Assembly: GCA_002772195.1 (NCBI GenBank)
Contig: PCSG01000458.1
Location: 1 to 9,340, forward strand
Reading direction: 5' to 3'
DNA: 9,340 nt
Source of the DNA: Desulfobacterales bacterium CG23_combo_of_CG06-09_8_20_14_all_51_8
GTDB lineage: Bacteria > Desulfobacterota > Desulfobacteria > Desulfobacterales > Desulfosalsimonadaceae
Below are positions 7,877 through 9,340 of the stretch, piece after piece. A program made the position numbers and the translations under genes. The notes under the pieces are model-generated. The model had not been told where the DNA came from. It saw only the letters and a list, made by a program, of their open reading frames with translations, and did not search any database. Numbering within the stretch: the stretch's first letter is position 1; every line of letters begins with the position of its first letter.

Positions 7877-7904
7877 TTGACAAACCCATAGAAACCTTTA
7901 TAAA
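7877..7904 (+). promoter_or_regulatory. Candidate sigma70-type promoter for asd
   Basis: A perfect -35 hexamer TTGACA (7877-7882) is followed after 16 bp by TATAAA (7899-7904), five of six matches to the -10 consensus. Transcription would start near 7911 and leave a leader of about 140 nt before the asd ATG. The -10 lies inside the left arm of a 12-bp inverted repeat. This is a consensus match read by eye, without experimental support. Confidence 0.5.
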
Positions 7905-7978
7905 TTACATCCCATTAATCCCCGACCCATATGATCTTCCGGCGTATTCAGGAAAATCTCAGGCATTGTAATTTATAA
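7898..7978. repeat. Perfect 12-bp inverted repeat flanking 57 bp in the gspF-asd intergenic region
   Basis: TTATAAATTACA (7898-7909) and its exact reverse complement TGTAATTTATAA (7967-7978) flank a 57-bp spacer. The left arm covers the candidate -10 hexamer. A weaker hairpin is nested inside: GATCTTCC (7933-7940) facing GGAAAATC (7951-7958), with one mismatch and a 10-nt loop. With a start near 7911 the left arm would not be transcribed. A paired DNA-binding site or a small element with terminal repeats therefore fits better than an RNA switch. Confidence 0.6.
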
Positions 7979-8035
7979 CTTCGAGAAATTTAATTATTTA
8001 TTCTGCATTGATTGAAGCATGAAATCAAGAGATTT

Positions 8036-8042
8036 GAAAGGG
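8036..8042 (+). promoter_or_regulatory. Ribosome binding site that fixes the asd start
   Basis: GAAAGGG lies 8 nt before ATG 8051. It supports that start over the in-frame TTG at 8012, which would add 13 residues not found in the E. coli-type enzyme. Confidence 0.6.
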
Positions 8043-8050
8043 TTTGTCAT

Positions 8051-9166
8051 ATGTTAAAAGTTGGATTCATCGGCTGGCGCGGTATGGTGGGCTCCGTTTT
8101 GATGAAGCGCATGAAAGAAGAAGGCGATTTTAAAGGTTTTGAAGCGCTGTTTGCGTCCACATCCCAGGTGGGACAAGACCCCCCGAATGTCGGACTGGAT
8201 GCGCCGCCGCTTCAGGATGCCTTTGACGTTAAAACCCTTGCGGGAATGGATATTATCGTCACCTGCCAGGGCGGCGGCTATACCCAGAAGATTTATCCGG
8301 AGTTGCGCGCCCGTGGCTGGAAGGGATACTGGGTGGACGCGGCGTCCACTCTGCGCATGAAAGACGACAGCATTATCGTGCTGGACCCGGTAAACCGCCA
8401 CGTCATCGACCAGGCTTTGGCCGGCGGCATTAAAAATTATATCGGCGGCAACTGCACGGTCAGCCTCATGCTCATGGCCATCGGCGGTCTGTTCCAGAAA
8501 GGCCTTGTTGAATGGATGACTTCCATGACCTATCAGGCGTCTTCCGGGGCCGGGGCCAACAATATGCGGGAGCTGATCGGCCAGATGGGCGTCATCGGTC
8601 AGGCCGGTGCGCCGTTTCTGAAAAATCCGGATTCTTCTATCTTAGATCTTGATCGCCGCGTCATCGAGACCATGCGTGGCGGGGATTTCCCCGTGGAATA
8701 TTTCGGGGTCCCTCTGGCCGGCAGCGCCATCCCCTGGATTGATTCGGCCATGGAATCCGGCCAGACCCGGGAAGAATGGAAAGGGGTCGCGGAAACCAAT
8801 AAAATTCTTCAGACAAGTCGCAAAATTTCCATAGACGGCATCTGTGTGCGGATCGGCGCCATGCGGTGTCACAGCCAGGCCCTCACCATCAAGCTGAACC
8901 GGGATCTCCCCCTGTCCGACATCGAAGACATTATCGCCCAGGCCAACGACTGGGTCCGTGTCATCAAAAACACCAAAGAAGATTCCCTCCGGCATCTCAC
9001 CCCCGCCGCCGTCACCGGAAAACTTCATGTGCCGGTGGGGCGGATTCATAAAATAAACATCGGCCCGGACTACCTGGCCCTTTTCACCGTCGGGGATCAG
9101 CTGCTCTGGGGGGCCGCCGAACCTATCCGGCGGATGCTGAAGATTCTCCTTGATTTTCATGATTAA
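8051..9166 (+). CDS. asd: Aspartate-semialdehyde dehydrogenase (E. coli-type)
   Basis: Catalyses NADPH-dependent reduction of L-aspartyl-4-phosphate to aspartate semialdehyde, the branch point to lysine, diaminopimelate, threonine and methionine; cytoplasmic. The 371-residue product aligns by memory with E. coli Asd (367 residues) along its full length. The cofactor loop is VGFIGWRGMVGSVLM (4-18). The catalytic cysteine is C135 in GGNCTVSLML, Q162 is in TYQASSG, and R267 and H274 are in CVRIGAMRCHSQA. These four residues fall at the same numbers as in E. coli. The C-terminal TVGDQLLWGAAEPIRRML is conserved. The start at 8051 is chosen from the ribosome site and the match of the N-terminus. 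It is divergent from gspF, is probably driven by the promoter at 7877-7904, and overlaps the next gene by 8 nt. Confidence 0.97.
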   Translation: MLKVGFIGWRGMVGSVLMKRMKEEGDFKGFEALFASTSQVGQDPPNVGLDAPPLQDAFDVKTLAGMDIIVTCQGGGYTQKIYPELRARGWKGYWVDAASTLRMKDDSIIVLDPVNRHVIDQALAGGIKNYIGGNCTVSLMLMAIGGLFQKGLVEWMTSMTYQASSGAGANNMRELIGQMGVIGQAGAPFLKNPDSSILDLDRRVIETMRGGDFPVEYFGVPLAGSAIPWIDSAMESGQTREEWKGVAETNKILQTSRKISIDGICVRIGAMRCHSQALTIKLNRDLPLSDIEDIIAQANDWVRVIKNTKEDSLRHLTPAAVTGKLHVPVGRIHKINIGPDYLALFTVGDQLLWGAAEPIRRMLKILLDFHD

Positions 9167-9340
9167 TCAACCCGCAAATACTTTGCCCTGGGTCCTGTCA
9201 TTATTCGTCTTTGGTATCCTTCTGTTTTTTCTGTTCGCATGGAATCTGAGGCTCAGACAGGGCATCCGCCGGAATCAAACAGCCCGCCAGCAGGATGAGG
9301 GCCTTTTTGAGAAGATCGTTGAAGGGGCGGATGACGCGAT
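9159..9340 (+). CDS. N-terminal part of a membrane-anchored, probable PAS-domain signalling protein (3' end outside window)
   Basis: The frame opens at ATG 9159, overlapping the last 8 nt of asd, and stays open to the window edge (60 full codons). The N-terminus is a short polar segment followed by one strong transmembrane helix at about residues 9-28 (LPWVLSLFVFGILLFFLFAW). A basic linker (RLRQGIRRNQ) then leads to LFEKIVEGADDAI, which looks like the opening helix of a PAS sensory domain. Proteins that begin this way are usually sensor histidine kinases or GGDEF enzymes. The output domain is not visible, so the type cannot be assigned. No good ribosome site precedes the ATG; translation coupled to asd is likely. 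Confidence 0.7.
   Translation, partial: MINQPANTLPWVLSLFVFGILLFFLFAWNLRLRQGIRRNQTARQQDEGLFEKIVEGADDA

Noticed and set aside
7807..7971. Open frame of about 55-64 codons on the + strand between gspF and asd, ATG 7807 with AGGGA just before it
   Set aside because: The peptide has no recognisable family and unusual proline-rich composition. The frame runs straight through the best promoter hexamers and the inverted repeat. Regulatory sequence is the better explanation.
8012..8050. TTG start giving 13 extra residues on Asd
   Set aside because: The E. coli-type N-terminus begins at the ATG at 8051, which has its own ribosome site.
8642..9160. Open frame of 172 codons on the - strand
   Set aside because: It is antisense to well conserved asd, with shadow-like composition and no start signal.
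1..9340. CRISPR arrays, tRNA or rRNA genes, retron or diversity-generating repeats
   Set aside because: I saw no regularly spaced repeats, cloverleaf, reverse transcriptase or template/variable repeat pair when reading both strands. No formal scan could be run.

Overview
The window looks like chromosomal DNA of a Gram-negative bacterium, most plausibly a Desulfobacterota-type (deltaproteobacterial) organism. This rests on general gene character: a type II secretion (T2SS) locus, GC-rich housekeeping codon use and an E. coli-class aspartate-semialdehyde dehydrogenase. No lineage marker is present, so the placement is an inference.

Layout, left to right. (1) The 3' part of gspD (outer-membrane secretin), gspE (cytoplasmic secretion ATPase) and an exported TPR protein run on the + strand as one tight transcription unit, with an 11-nt gap and then a 1-nt stop/start overlap. 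(2) At about 3912-6544 lies an island that interrupts the locus and is visibly more AT-rich in much of its length. It holds a fragment of an IS91-like HUH transposase and a frameshifted glutamine-dependent asparagine synthetase (asnB), both on the - strand. It ends in about 350 bp with no convincing gene, containing only degenerate open stretches and one good stem-loop. (3) gspF (inner-membrane T2SS platform protein) lies on the - strand, opposite to gspD and gspE. (4) A divergent intergenic region of about 276 bp carries a good sigma70-type promoter and a perfect 12-bp inverted repeat. (5) asd (lysine/threonine/methionine/DAP pathway) follows on the + strand. (6) It overlaps the start of a membrane-anchored, probably PAS-containing signalling protein that runs off the window.

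GspD, GspE and GspF would work together: GspE powers the pseudopilus from the cytoplasm through GspF, and GspD is the outer-membrane exit pore. The TPR protein is probably a periplasmic or envelope accessory, by operon association only. The asnB/transposase island interrupts this logic and looks acquired and decaying. Its two coding remnants each carry a one-base excess at a homopolymer (G9 in asnB, A7 in the transposase). These could be true mutations, phase-variable tracts or sequencing errors.

I found no convincing new defence, RNA or mobile system. The observations most worth a second look are the split, strand-switched gsp locus, the G9 tract in asnB, the IS91-like remnant fitted exactly between two genes, and the inverted repeat over the asd promoter.
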